Source of the DNA: Spirodela intermedia
Lineage: Eukaryota; Streptophyta; Magnoliopsida; Alismatales; Araceae
Direction of reading: 5' to 3'
Assembly (NCBI GenBank): GCA_902729315.2
Contig: LR746275.1
Span: 3,240,001-3,304,000 of the forward strand
Length of the DNA stretch: 64,000 nucleotides
Shown here: positions 49,030 through 61,100 of the stretch, one piece after another
Layout of the letters: each line of letters opens with the position of its first letter
Position numbering within the stretch: the stretch's first letter is position 1
Notes under the pieces: model-generated
What the model was told of the DNA's origin: nothing
Database searches by the model: none
The model's input: the letters and a program-made list of their open reading frames with translations, nothing else
Program-made: the position numbers and the translations under genes

Positions 49030-49205
49030 AGGCACGACAGGAGCGGCCTCCGGAAGAGGGAAAAATCTCTCTCCACTCCATCGTCTCCAGCCGCTCCTGG
49101 TCCGGGGCACCCCCTCCGACGAGGCCTTGGTAGATCCCGAACCAGACTTCGGAGGGGAAGGAAGAGAGAGCTCGTTCCTCTGTTATTGGAGCTGGGAAGT
49201 ACGCG

Positions 49206-52200
49206 ATGGCTTCCGGCCGTGGCGCGACCTTCCTCTTACTGCTCTTCTCCCTCAGTTGCGTCTCACTCTCCAGTTTGCCATTGACCGAGGCGTCTAAGAA
49301 GGTTCAGCTGGAGCTGTATTACGAGACGTTGTGCCCTTATTGCTCCCGGTTCATCGTGAACTTCCTCTCTAAGATTTTTATTGACGGGCTGATTGACATC
49401 GTCGATCTTAATCTTGTCCCCTACGGTAACGCCCGCGTCGCATCCAACGGCACCATCACCTGCCAGGTTTTTTTCCCCCTCGAAGTTGCCTCCTCCTGTA
49501 ACCTCCATGTGAAGAGGAAAGATGGCTCAGGACAATGAATTATGGTGTAATTCGAGTTAAACTCTAAATCTTTTGTCTGTTTTTTTGGGCAGCATGGCAC
49601 AAACGAGTGCTTGTTAAATACAATTGAAGCTTGCGCCATTAGCAAATGGCCTGATGTGGTGAGAATTATCTCATATTATTTAATGATAGAGCTCTAATTT
49701 TAAAGAGAGGATTGTGTCATATCTCTTGCGTGATTTTGACAATGTTTTTTCGATATTGAAATTCTTCATTTTTTACTGATTTTTTTATCATATTTGGAAT
49801 AATTTCTTGATAAATTGTAGAGGTTTTATACTATTTCAACATTTTTAGGCCTATTTGCTATGGAAAACGCTAAAAATGTACCCAGATCGTTCTGGAAGGA
49901 GGAAACACGTCAAAATTTCTTGAAGAATTTAGGAAACCATCCCGTTTCACGATCGTTCAAGAAAAATTCATGCGTTTCCTTTATTGGAAGGAGTGTGAGT
50001 TCGTTTTTATCGTTTTTCATTGTAAAAGAGGAACAATAATGTTGGAATTTGAAGATTTGAAACCATGCTTGATTTTTTTTGCCTAGACATGCCTTTACAT
50101 CAATAGGCAGCCGATTATTCGTTTTTAAATTAAAATGTGTTTTAAAATCGAAAAAAAAAATATTGAACCGAGTGCCTACAGTACCTACAGTGCCTACAGT
50201 GATAAGCACAGTGCCTACAGTGATAATTAACCTCAAGGTAGCTGATGTCTTGTAAAACCATGAGCCTTTTTTTCTGTGAAGTTGTTTCATCTAAAGCCTC
50301 TCAAGAGTTTAAGTCTTTACTGCGAACCGAGTTCCATTTCTAACCCTCTTATTTCCTATGCTGGTGAGAGTATGGTCAGTAGTTGGATGAAATCACGAAA
50401 CTTTCGGAAGATCTTATGGGTAGTAGTTTTCATGACAGTGTGGCGTTGAAATGTGCTGTGCTGTAAAATATGTGAACAGAGGCTTTGTTGGAAACAACCT
50501 TTTTTCAGGAAGATAATGGATCACAGTATATGCTACTATCTGAAATTTCTTGTAGCATTCCTTGCCGTAAATTCTTCTTGATATAATCACATAGATATCT
50601 TCAATGCTTGAATTTTCTTTGCCGGCCATTTGGATCTCTGAAGTTTTACTTAAGATGACTGTAGTTTTCAGTTTTGTGTTTCAAATTTTATATCCAAAAA
50701 TTTTGATGCAGAAGAAGCATTTCCGTTTCATTTACTGTGTGGAGAAGTTGGTTGTGGCGCATACGTATACCGAATGGGAAACCTGTTTCCAGAAAACCGG
50801 ACTGGAATCAAAGGCAGTTCTGGATTGCTACAGAAATGGCAACGGGCAGAAGGTACATTCCCAATATTCCGTTGATCAAATACAGCAGCTTAAATCTGTT
50901 TCATAGACAAGTTTTTCCGGTCGTTCAAATGAATATAGACGGTATTCTAGAACAATAACCTACTATGAATTTTCCATGGAAGAACCCTTTTTTTTTTTTT
51001 TATCTTAAATGGTTAGTTCCATGGGCCCCATGATCATTCTTATTAACTACCTCATAAACATGGAAATATAAAGGTGTTTTATAGGCGAGTTTTCCATAGA
51101 CGACGTTCTAGTGGCTAAGGAAGTGCTATTCTAAGCGTCCTTAGTCTTGTCTCTGTCATGTTATAATTGTATGGCCTACGAGTGTGCTCATCATTTCTTT
51201 GCCGACTATATAAAATGTGACATGTACAGGGCAAGAAACATCTGACGCTGGGATACTCTCATACAAAATTCCTAGGACTGTGATTGCAGTCATGCAGTGG
51301 TTGACTCTCATTTTTCATTTTCATTCTCTTTGCAGCTGGAGCTGAGCTATGCAGCAGAGACAGATGCTCTTCAGCCTCCTCACAAATATGTTCCATGGGT
51401 GGTAGTGGATGGGAAGCCTCTATATGATGTCAGTTTCCTCCTTGTGACTCATTTTATGTCCGTTCTTTCATCTCCATCGATGGTTCCGTTCTTACTCTAT
51501 TTTAACCCATTTTTCCTGGATCATGATTCGCATTAATATGGATTTCTTTCATTTAGTGATAATTATTCTATTTTCCTATAATGCAAAGTCATGAGCCAAC
51601 ACATCACATATTCACTCACTTTATCACTTCATTCTTTCCCAGAAATTATCTTTCCCAATATCTGGTCAGTTCATCTCCGGGCACTCATTGTTCCTGCTTG
51701 GGGGATAATTAATCATTTGAATGATTACGAATATTGAAATAATTCTATTATCAATTTAATTTTACCTCTTCCTTCCCACCCACATCAACATCTGAATTTC
51801 TCATTTTATGTAGAATCATCCCCTGAATTGGTAACATCAACCATGAATCTCTGAAAAACTCTCATCAATTTGAAAACACAAATCATTTGGTTCCAAGTAT
51901 TATTTTCTTCCTTACAGTAACAAAATTCCAAGGCCGCTGCGACAGGGAGTACCCAGCCCAGAGCAGTTTATTTTAGGCCCGGGCTTCAATCCAGAACCCA
52001 TTTTCGGGCTTTTCTCTGAACCCAGTCCGGCCAGTTGACCTCCATTTCCTCCATTTTCCTCCTACTTGAAAATAATATCGACGTCTTGTCCATGAAGGAT
52101 TATGAGAAATTTGAAACCGAGGTCTGCAAGGTCTACAAAGCGGGTGATCAGCCGGAAGCCTGTAAAGGGCTGCTCGACGTGACGACCCTCCCACTGAAGG

Positions 52201-52274
52201 TGAAAGAACAAAGACAAGTCTGCTTCGCTGATGGTTTGGCGAGCTCACCCAAACTGATCTCCTTCACCGCTTGA
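49206..52274 (+). CDS. GILT: GILT-like gamma-interferon-inducible lysosomal thiol reductase family protein, 245 aa, 5 exons
   Basis: Exons: 49206-49466, 49593-49658, 50712-50852, 51336-51428, 52098-52274; 738 bases in frame, TGA at 52272-52274. The N terminus is a signal peptide ([22 protein letters not shown]). The thioredoxin-like active site is Cys43-Pro-Tyr-Cys46, and the GILT signature [16 protein letters not shown] spans the exon 1/2 junction (residues 86-101). [18 protein letters not shown] matches the conserved end of the domain. In animals GILT reduces disulfides in lysosomes; plant homologues are secretory-pathway proteins of poorly known role. The last exon has an alternative upstream acceptor possibility, but GAAG/GATTATGAG gives the family sequence. 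Confidence 0.93.
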
Positions 52275-52583
52275 TCAGGTCAGTATACGTTTGCCTTTAT
52301 TGTTACAATATTGCCCTCCACCATGTTTGGAGAGCACTACCCCTGGATATTTGTCTTCTCTCTAGTCTACAGGCTGTCCAACGTTTGATTTGTACACTTT
52401 GGTAATCAGGTCCCCGTTATTTTGGGCTCCTTTGATCTTCATAGATACCATGTTCGTCGTTGTTCTGTTTTCATAAATTTATGCTGAATTTGGTAGTTCA
52501 TCTATTACCTAATTTAGTCAACTTCCCTTATTTGGCAAAACAATGAATAAGGGGAGGTGTCTTTTCTGACCCGGAAGCCATAT

Positions 52584-52637
<54 letters not shown>

Positions 52638-53467
52638 AAGCCATATTCCAGGTAGAGAGAGAGAAAGAGAGAGAGGGAGAGAGGGGGGTGGATATGCTCA
52701 CGAAGATGGGTCAGACGGGTTCCGACTTCAAAAAAGAGCTTCTTGGATTCCATTCACAGGCTCTTTTTTGGGCCCTGACCAAGCCCGGATTTTGTTCTCC
52801 CGAGCAAGTCTAGTCCGGCCCCTCAAAAGTCAACTGGATGTTACCTACCGCCAATTCCTCCATTTTTTCTTCCTTCTAGCTGTCAACTTGAACTCTACTA
52901 AAAGCTGCTGAAGTTGTTAAGAGATAAATGGAGTGGACCTTTTTCATAATTATAGTCATAGTAATGTTGTCATTAATGCAGCACCACTGTTCTTAATAAA
53001 AAACTGCATATTTCATTAAAGCTTAGTTTTAAGACGGCCCGTTGAACCCCGGCTCTTAGAAAGTCAACGCTGAGCCCGCACCGAGACATTTCCGAGGGTT
53101 GGGTTTCTGTCCACGCAATATACCCTGAAGACCCATCTAGAACAATGTAGAACAACGTCACCCGGTTTCCCGCTGAATACAGCTGATTTATTGACACATT
53201 CGGAAGAACAGGAACATCTTATGGAGGAGAAATGAAAGGAAAAAAAAAAAAACAAGGGAAAGAACACGAGAGCGTGGTGCAATCCAAGAAGCTGCCTGGC
53301 CTCCTCGTTATTCGGGTCTCTCTCTCTCTCTCTCTACTACCGCAAAAACCACCGGGAGCCAAGAGTCCCCATCGTTTCCTCTCACTAGCTAGGGCTCTTC
53401 TTCTTCTTCTTCTTCCTCTTCTCCGTGTTCTTCTTCTTCATCATCTTCTTCTCCGTGTTCTTCATCG
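52275..53467. other. Tail-to-tail spacer between GILT (+) and PNGase A (-)
   Basis: Contains adjacent CT (52588-52634) and GA (52654-52684) tracts. GAAGCCATATTCCA occurs once on each side of the CT tract. A second CT run is at about 53318-53334 and TTC repeats lie near 53398-53450. No gene seen. Confidence 0.6.
52588..52684. repeat. Opposed CT and GA tracts
   Basis: A 47-bp CT run is followed after about 20 bp by a GA-rich run, so the transcript could fold into a long hairpin. The direct repeat GAAGCCATATTCCA flanks the CT run. Confidence 0.85.
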
Positions 53468-55417
53468 TCACTCGGGCACGGTGGAGAGATCCGGGATCAT
53501 GGTGTTGCAGTCGGTGTTGGTCTGGTCAACGGTGATGCCACGGTCCTGAGTGCCCACCTTCCTGGTGTGGCAGCGGCCGTTGTCCCTCCGCTGGTAGGTC
53601 TGCAGGGTGGTGGCGGACCCCGAGAGGGCGGCGCCGTTGACCTGCAGCCACCCTCCGGCGACCTGCATGTCCGTGATGGAGTTCTGCGACCTCATCTGGT
53701 TCATCGTCACGTCGGTGAACTGGTAGAGCATGTGGGAGACGTTCGCCTGGGACAGCATCCGGTCGCCTGCATAGCTGGCGGTGGAGGTCAGCATCTTCAC
53801 CGGGTACCTCGCCTGGTTGATCACCCTGGCCAGGAACCTGTTGGGCTGCTCCGTGATCCTCACATCCGCAGTGTACTTGGACTGCGAGAACACCTCCTTG
53901 AGCGTCCCCTGCATCTTGTACTCCACGGAGCTCTTGTACTTGAAGTGGGAGTCGATGAGGGTGGTGAAGTTCCCCAGGGAGGACCTCGCCCAGCCCTCGA
54001 AGCGCGCCTGCCGCGCCGCCTCGAGCTGGAAGTGCCCCTCGAGGAACTTGTTGTTGGCGTTGCGGGAGAGGAAGGTGGGGGCAGCGTGGTGCTTCACCAT
54101 CATCGCCGGCACTGCCGGCAGGTGCGGGTCCAGCCAGAGATGGAGGTTGGCGTTAACCAGCCAGAAGGAGATAGCGTGGCTCACCTTAAGGCCGATGGTG
54201 TGGGGGCGCCCGTTGAGGAGCTGCCCCAAGAATGGGGTCAGATCGAGGTCGTAGGTGGGAAGATCGAAGGCCTTGATGGCCACCACCGGAGTCCAGAAGA
54301 AGGGGTTGATTCCTCCGGGGAAGACGACCGGGAAGGGAAGCACAGAACCGGCGTAGAGCCCATCGACTGTGGCCACCAGCTCCCGGAAGGCCCAGTTGCC
54401 CCGCCGGGAAGGGATGTTGTTCTGGATGTTGTAGCTGTCCGGCGGGTTCGCGTACCAGAACTCGTCGTCGCCATGGTAGGAGACGCAGACCTCCAGCACC
54501 GCCTTGTAGGCGTTCCGGGGGATCCTCAGCCTGCTCCCGCGGATCTCTGTCTCCCTGTCAATCCTGAACCAGAAGCCGCTGTCGGCCCCCTTTTTCTTGT
54601 TCGCCACCGGGATGATCATGTCCGCCGGACGCTCCAGGAGGCTGCGCAGCTTGGTCTCCTCCGTCGGCAGGCCCAGCGCCGCCGGCTGCGCCGCCTCTCC
54701 GCCTTCGCCGCCGTAGCGCGGCGGCACGGGGACGAAGCCTGACGCCTGCTGCTCCTCCTCGTCTTCTCCGCGGGAGGAGGGGAGGCGGAGGAAGCCGAGC
54801 TTGCCGGTCCTGGGCTCGCTGAGGCCGCGGCCGTAGAAGTCGATGGTGACGTTGACATGGTAGATGCCCTTGAAGTAGTCGTCGAGGGAGTTCTCCAGCA
54901 TCACCGTCAGGGTCCGGGCGGAGCTCGCGACGGGAACCAGCATGGCGGCGAAGTGTGTGACGTCCTTGCGGACCCTCCAGAAGACGCCCACCTGGGTGGT
55001 CGGCTTGGCGGTGCTGGTGCGGAGGATCTCCACGCCGTCGAGCCAGACGGCGGCGATGCGGTCGTTCTGCTCCCCCTCGCAGGCGGCGGCGAACTCCAGC
55101 ACCGCCCGGTTCCACTTGCAGTTCTCCGGCAGCGTGTAGTTCACCGCCACCGGCGGCGCGCCAACCGTGTGGGCGAAGTCGTGTTGCAGGAGTTTCACCG
55201 AGCAGGAGGGGGTCTCCTCTGCGTTGGGGAAGGCCTGCGGAGGAGTGGGATCCATATACTCCAACCCCTCTTCTTCTTCCAGCTCCGGGTCGGTGAGATC
55301 ATCCTCGAGATCCAGCCGGCCGGCGGATGCCTGCGGGCAGCATCTGCCGCCGAGGCACAGCAGAAGAAGAAGCAACGAGAAGGGGAGGAGCGCCGAGAAG
55401 GAGCGCCGTGAATACAT
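53468..55417 (-). CDS. PNGase A: Peptide-N4-(N-acetyl-beta-glucosaminyl)asparagine amidase A (PNGase A), 649 aa, intronless
   Basis: Start ATG 55417-55415; stop at 53470-53468. PNGase A removes N-glycans, including those with core alpha-1,3-fucose, from glycopeptides. The N terminus is a signal peptide (LLPFSLLLLLLCLGGRCC), then an acidic stretch (LEDDLTDPELEEEEG). The conserved domain includes HTVGAPPVAVNYTLP, AAVWLDGVEILRTSTAKPT, WRVRKDVTHF, NVTIDFYG, ADMIIPV, ISVNAYKAVLEVCVSYHG-like residues, GDDEFWYANPPD, RGNWAFRELVATVDG, VFPGGINPFFWTPVVAIKAFDLP and LWLDPHLPAV. Length fits the plant family. The whole gene is GC-rich and a single exon; long frames on the plus strand (for example 53567-54742) are shadows of this composition. 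Confidence 0.96.
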   Translation of the reverse strand: MYSRRSFSALLPFSLLLLLLCLGGRCCPQASAGRLDLEDDLTDPELEEEEGLEYMDPTPPQAFPNAEETPSCSVKLLQHDFAHTVGAPPVAVNYTLPENCKWNRAVLEFAAACEGEQNDRIAAVWLDGVEILRTSTAKPTTQVGVFWRVRKDVTHFAAMLVPVASSARTLTVMLENSLDDYFKGIYHVNVTIDFYGRGLSEPRTGKLGFLRLPSSRGEDEEEQQASGFVPVPPRYGGEGGEAAQPAALGLPTEETKLRSLLERPADMIIPVANKKKGADSGFWFRIDRETEIRGSRLRIPRNAYKAVLEVCVSYHGDDEFWYANPPDSYNIQNNIPSRRGNWAFRELVATVDGLYAGSVLPFPVVFPGGINPFFWTPVVAIKAFDLPTYDLDLTPFLGQLLNGRPHTIGLKVSHAISFWLVNANLHLWLDPHLPAVPAMMVKHHAAPTFLSRNANNKFLEGHFQLEAARQARFEGWARSSLGNFTTLIDSHFKYKSSVEYKMQGTLKEVFSQSKYTADVRITEQPNRFLARVINQARYPVKMLTSTASYAGDRMLSQANVSHMLYQFTDVTMNQMRSQNSITDMQVAGGWLQVNGAALSGSATTLQTYQRRDNGRCHTRKVGTQDRGITVDQTNTDCNTMIPDLSTVPE

Positions 55418-56719
55418 CTCTTCCTCTTCTCTCTCTCTCTTCTCCTTCTTTCTTCTTCTTCTTCTTCTTCCTCGCCTGGTGGACTGAGACCACCGGGAGC
55501 TTGCCTTTTAAAGAGTTCCAGAACCCTAAACAGTGGCAACCCCGGGCTTGCCCCGTCCTTACGGAGGAAACAGACGAGATTCTCCATCTCCATGATGATG
55601 ATCAGAACGAGACCGAGAGGCGGAAGAGAGGGAGGTCTCAGGAAGCCCCTCCGCGGCTTCAGCGGTGCCCGGTACAGTCTGAGACTCATCCTCTCCCATG
55701 AGGGAGGGCAAGCTTCTCAGTGTTTCCGTCGGCTCCGTCGAATCTCGCCGCGGAAGGCGATGAAACCCTCATGCTTCCTGTATTTCCCTGCATGGCTTCG
55801 AACCCTAACACGTTCCATTCACGGAAAGAATTCTCGACGCACCAGAGAAACATGGTGCACGGGGCTGGACGAACAACGAATCCATGCGGCCCCGCCATTG
55901 AAGGGGCAATAATCAAAGAGAAAAATCAACTCCCCGAACGTCACGAACGAAGATAAAAAGGGGGGGTTGGTCAATGGGTCAGTGAGTAGGGAAGCAGCTG
56001 GGTCTATGCATGCGGCCGTGGTGATTACACGTCCAAAAAGTCTGGACAACAAAGTCAACAGCTTACTTACCACCTTGGGAACAATAGCCTTGGTTTGAAG
56101 TATTCAAGAGGGTTGACCTCTCAAGTTTGACAAAAAAGCCTCATTATTTTTTTAAAAATCAAATTGATGGTTATTTTTAGCATATTTATTATTTTCTATA
56201 CCAAAAGTAGAAAAAAAATCTTAATTTCGCTACATAGCTTGTTTAAATGATGCCATGATCCGTACACAAATGCAATTATCAAATGTATCAGGATATTCTT
56301 GTCTGAACCAAATTATCTATGAATTGAATAAATAGAACTATGTGATTAAAAAATATTATTTATGCCCTATTTTTTCAGTAGGTTAGATGAGGTGAACACA
56401 GCTGAATATTTGGGCCCATTAAACTTGAACGGAATAAGCCCACATTCATTCATAAACTTAGGTCCAATTATTTATCCCTCAATTTTACCCACAATAAAGA
56501 GGGGAAGAGTACACGACAGAAGGCCCAATCCTGATATTGGGCCACAGCCCAATTTGGCATTTTAAGAAAAAAATTATACTGGATAAATGGGCCAAAAGGT
56601 GCCAGAAAGTAGGCCCATTAATCTTTGATACAAAGAGATGAGAGGGGGAAATACGTTTTGGCCTCGGCCAATCTCTTGCATCTTAAACAGGCCCAACTCA
56701 TAAGCCCATTAAGCCCACA

Positions 56720-56744
56720 TTCTCTCTCTCTCTCTCTCTCTCTC
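56720..56744. repeat. (CT)n microsatellite
   Basis: CT run about 180 bp before the giant GA tract. Confidence 0.9.
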
Positions 56745-56904
56745 AGTTAGAGAGACTCTGGGCTTCACAGTGAGTCTAGGTTGGGATCCATGTTGGTCGA
56801 ATTATGAATAATATAATTACTTTCTCTATTCTCTTTCCACTTCAGGACTCTCCATTTTGCCAATTAACTCTAATTATTTGATAAAATTAAATTGAATATT
56901 TGAA

Positions 56905-56929
56905 GAGATAGAGAGAGAGGTAGATAGAT

Positions 56930-56966
<37 letters not shown>

Positions 56967-56970
56967 CGAG

Positions 56971-57033
<63 letters not shown>

Positions 57034-57035
57034 GC

Positions 57036-57071
<36 letters not shown>

Positions 57072-57109
57072 GAGAGAGGAGAGAGAGCGGAGAGAGAGCG
57101 GGAGAGAGA

Positions 57110-57167
<58 letters not shown>

Positions 57168-57198
57168 GAGAGAGAGCGAGAGAGAGAGAGAGAGCGAG

Positions 57199-57234
<36 letters not shown>

Positions 57235-57295
57235 GGAGAGAGAGCGGGAGAGAGAGCGAGAGCGAGAGCGAGAGAGAGAGAGAGAGAGAGAGCGC

Positions 57296-57328
<33 letters not shown>

Positions 57329-57370
57329 GGAGAGAGAGCGAGAGCGAGAGCGAGGGAGAGAGAGAGAGAC
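56905..57370. repeat. Giant interrupted (GA)n tract, about 450 bp
   Basis: Almost pure purine on the plus strand: GA dinucleotides interrupted by single C or G substitutions (GAGCGAGA, GCGGGAGA, GGAGAG) that recur in phase, showing local duplication of already mutated blocks. It sits just upstream of the E1 leader. On the minus strand it is all Ser-Leu frames. Confidence 0.97.
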
Positions 57371-58120
57371 GAGGTAGCCACCAATTGACCGGCTGGTTAT
57401 CCCGTTGACCAAGGGGGTAGATGGCGGAATTGTAAGTCAACTTTCTGTTCGAGGATTCCAGTAGAACCGCCTACTTGAGAAGAGGAGTACGTGGACGTCA
57501 TTGCCCGATCCCGTCAGAAAGGTTTTTATTTACCGTATCTACCAACTATATTCTTCCTGCCCATTTCTTCCCCCGGAAGCTGCCGAAGAAGGTGGCCTCG
57601 GACTCGGAGAGGCGAGACGCTCCCCCCGCCCCCACCGTCTTCCCTCGCTTCCCCTTTGACTGTAATTCGTCGTCTCACCGGCGCGGAGAAAGAGGACGGC
57701 GATCTGGGAGAGAGCGTTCCGAAGCGGAGGCGAGGAGGAAGGTAGACGAGTAGGTAAGTTCCCCCGACCCTTTCGGCCTTCGGCTATTTCGGTTCTTGTC
57801 TCGCATCGGTGCTCTCCCGATGGTTTTGTCTTGATCACGGATGCCAGATTTGGGTTGAGTATAAGGTTGGGTACAATTCGGGGGATTGTCTGATGGGAGA
57901 TCTCCCCCAGGGATCGTAATCGGATCTTCTTTGCTCTTCTAAAAATTTCGTCTTCCGATCCTGTTTCCCGAAATGGGGTTTCTCGGCGGATCTTTGAGAA
58001 CTATTCTGCGCTATGTGCTTCCAGAGAGCTGTTGGAGAGGAGGCACTGAGCGTTGTTGCTCAATTGGCGAGAACTTTCTGGAACTGGAGAATTGGTCAGC
58101 AGCGCCATACCCATAGCACC

Positions 58121-61100
58121 ATGGATGGGTTAGGGAACGGGAAAAATCCACCTGAGATTGATGAGGACCTTCACAGCCGACAGCTGGCGGTTTATGGGAG
58201 GGAAACCATGAGGCGCCTTTTTGCGTCAAATATACTTATCTCTGGCATCAATGGACTTGGCGCAGAAATAGGTGAACTCTTATCTCTAACATCTAGACAG
58301 TCTCCTGGTGCTTCCTGTCGTAATGCATCGACGGTTAAATACAATTCTAGCTTGTTTTCGATATGATAACCATCCTTGAAGCAGGGTAAGAAATTTTACT
58401 TACAAAATAAACTATCATAATTAAAAAAATCGAGCACTCATGTGCTGTGAGCGTGCATCTTTGTTTGTGCTGGAAACTACCACTCCTGATTCAACGTTCA
58501 TATTAAATAAACTTTGGCACAGTATGTGAGCCCATCTTTAACTTCTCTCTTGGAGGATTGAAAGAACAGTACTGAAATAGTTTCACTTCTAATTTAGCTG
58601 TGATAAATATTATTCATGTCTCGTTCAACATATATACTCACTTTGACACCGTCAGATTTATGGATCAGTTGCGTTGACTAATATGCTTGAATCTCACCGT
58701 CATGAACAAGAAACATACAACTTAGACGTGGTTAGATACATTATTTTATGGCATATATTTTGATAGTTCTTCAGCTACTTTGCTGGATCAACTGGAATAA
58801 TTAAGACCCAATCCTTGCAGCCAAAAATCTAGTTCTCGCTGGCGTCAAATCTGTAACATTGCATGATGAAGGGACAGTGGACTTGTGGGACCTTTCGAGT
58901 AACTTCTTCTTGTCGGAAGAAGATGTTGGTAAAAACAGAGCTCTTGCCTGTGTTCAGAAACTGCAGGAACTCAATAATGCTGTTGGGATCTCCACCATTA
59001 CAACCAGTTTGCCTAAAGAAATACTCTCCGGCTTCCAGGTCTGCCTTTTTTCTTCACTTGTTGTATGCTCTGCAACTTCATTGAACTGAGTCTTTTCCTT
59101 CTGTTTCTTTTGAGCAATTATTTATGAATCGTAGAGAAAATGAATGTGGGAAGCCACTGCACATTAATTGCACGAGTTCTAGTTTAAACTAACGGTCGAA
59201 GATGACTGTGGTGATTGCCTGGGTGATTGGGTGAGGTGCGGTGGGTTGCTCCTGGTTTGAAGAATTTATTCAGATCTGAATCCGCTGATTCAGACCAAAA
59301 TAGTTCATCCCCTTTCTGGTTTGAAGTCAACCCTTTAAAATTAAGAAAGTCTTGATTCAAGCTTAATTACCTCACAAAGATCAATTTTATTTTGGTCAAG
59401 CCAAGGTCGCAAGCATTTTCTGCTGCAGAATAAACCAGTTTTAAAATAGAAACGGATGCTCCATAACACATGAGTTCATTATCACAAGGGTTTTGTCATT
59501 GATTGGACTCTTCATTCACTGTGGGAAAGACGTATAATTAGGACTTTGGTTTCTTAATCGGGCCGTTTTCTAGTTAGGTAGTTTCCTAGTTTTGTGGCCC
59601 TAGTCCTTGGATATAATGGTCATCAGTGAAGTCAACACGAGTCATGTTTTTCCTCTGCATATCCTCCTACGTTTGCACTACTGTTCATGACATTCGGCTT
59701 TCCTTGAAACTAGTAGAAGATTCAAATCAGAAGAAGAAGCTCAGGAAGACGAGGAGGTTGTAGATTGTAGTCCCCTTCTAGTGAATAAAAGGGAGGGAAT
59801 GCTAATAGAAACCAAAAAAAAAGGACAGTACGGAGATAACTTTGGAATAAAAATGGATCACTCTGTTTTCCATCCACAACTGGCATCTGCGAAGTATTTT
59901 TCCATTTATTCCCCCTTCCTGAGAATATGTTAAGGATCAAGGACTTGATTTGCTGAAAGGAGGAATAAAATGACGGTTCCCTTCATGCAGAGCACCCTGA
60001 ATTTGTCCTTAGATGTTTTCATTTTCTAGTTGATTGTTCTAATCACTTCAGGTTCTGATGTTGATTCATTTTTATTTGACAATCCGTGTACCTTGGGTGA
60101 AGTGTTAAGGCCTGCTTTCATAAGATATCTATATCTTTGGCAAGTTTTTGATGTTTCTGAACCTGTGAAAATAATTTTAAATGGTTTAGGAAATTCAATT
60201 AGGTTATTTCATATTCTATCTCTTCTCGACTTCCCATAGTTCCCCTTGAACATTTTTAGCTGCTCTGAACTTGTGACTGTGGATTTTCCTGGAGTTCACA
60301 TTCTCCCTCACAAATTATAACAAACTTGATCCCCATTTCGCACAACTTTATCTTCCATGCTGAGGAATCTGTTGATCGCTAAGGATCCCAGATAATTGCA
60401 TTATTTCCCGTCTTTACCTTCTTAAAGCGGAAATGTAGCAACTTGAAATGGCTCTTTTACGTTACGTCTCAATTTTCTACTTGATTAAGATGCGCGTCTA
60501 TTATTTTTTTCCCACTAAAATTAAACCGCATATTTTCTCCCCTATTCTTAATCGTACCGAAATGTTTTGTCTTTTTGGATTGCCTATTGTTAATTTCAAT
60601 CATTATGCATCTTTCAGCCGAAACACTGTTACAAGTATCCCCAACCTCGATTTTGAAAAAGAAACTAGGGATGCATCCTTGTCTTCTCAACTTATTTTTT
60701 AATGTCCATGGTTTCATTTATAGATTTCTTGATGTTTTCTCCAACGTTTTGTCCTCATGATCCATACTTATAAGCAAATCACAAAAAAGAAAATGTCAAG
60801 TTACATTCGTTTCTAATGTAAGATAAACTTCATAACATTCCATTTTGGTTAGGTTAAAACTAATTCTCTATTTGAATCATCTAGGTCTTTTGATATAATA
60901 TATTGTCATCCAATTTTGTAATGACTTTCATGAAGTCAATCTTGAATTTGATCAATTTTGTGATAAAAATTTTCAATTCTAGTTCACTCGGATGCTAGTC
61001 ACTTATGCAAATATTTTTAGAGGTCTTTGGGGGTTGGCTACCTTAGTTGGAGACTTAGCTGAAGTTTTATGGAGATAAAATCTCATCCTAGAATCCACAA

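Larger units (their letters stand above)
47759..49205. other. Spacer between MINPP and GILT
   Basis: AT-rich 3' flank of MINPP, an AAT microsatellite, and then a GC-rich leader for GILT with a G-box. Short frames only; no gene supported. Confidence 0.6.
55418..58120. other. Divergent region between PNGase A (-) and E1 (+), with a giant GA tract and the E1 leader intron
   Basis: GC-rich PNGase A leader up to about 55700, then AT-rich spacer with repeated GGCCCA/GGGCC words near 56400-56770 and a CT run at 56720-56744. The GA tract (56905-57370) follows. The E1 5' UTR appears to have an exon ending at 57753 (TAG/GTAAGT) and an intron to 58024 (TTCCAG), with no ATG before 58121. Frames through the GA tract encode only Ser-Leu repeats and are not genes. 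Confidence 0.6.

Noticed and set aside
53567-54742. 391-codon plus-strand open frame
   Set aside because: It is antisense to PNGase A in GC-rich sequence, has no recognisable domain, and the minus-strand frame matches a known family over its whole length.
56870-57440. Minus-strand frames of 165-188 codons encoding Ser-Leu repeats
   Set aside because: Translations of the giant GA/CT microsatellite in all three phases; no unique sequence.
57475-57753. Possible N-terminal coding exon of E1 (translation ends VPKRRRGG)
   Set aside because: It resembles basic N termini of some plant E1s, but the frame has no ATG and a strong TAG/GTAAGT donor fits a leader exon; the ATG at 58121 has a strong context.
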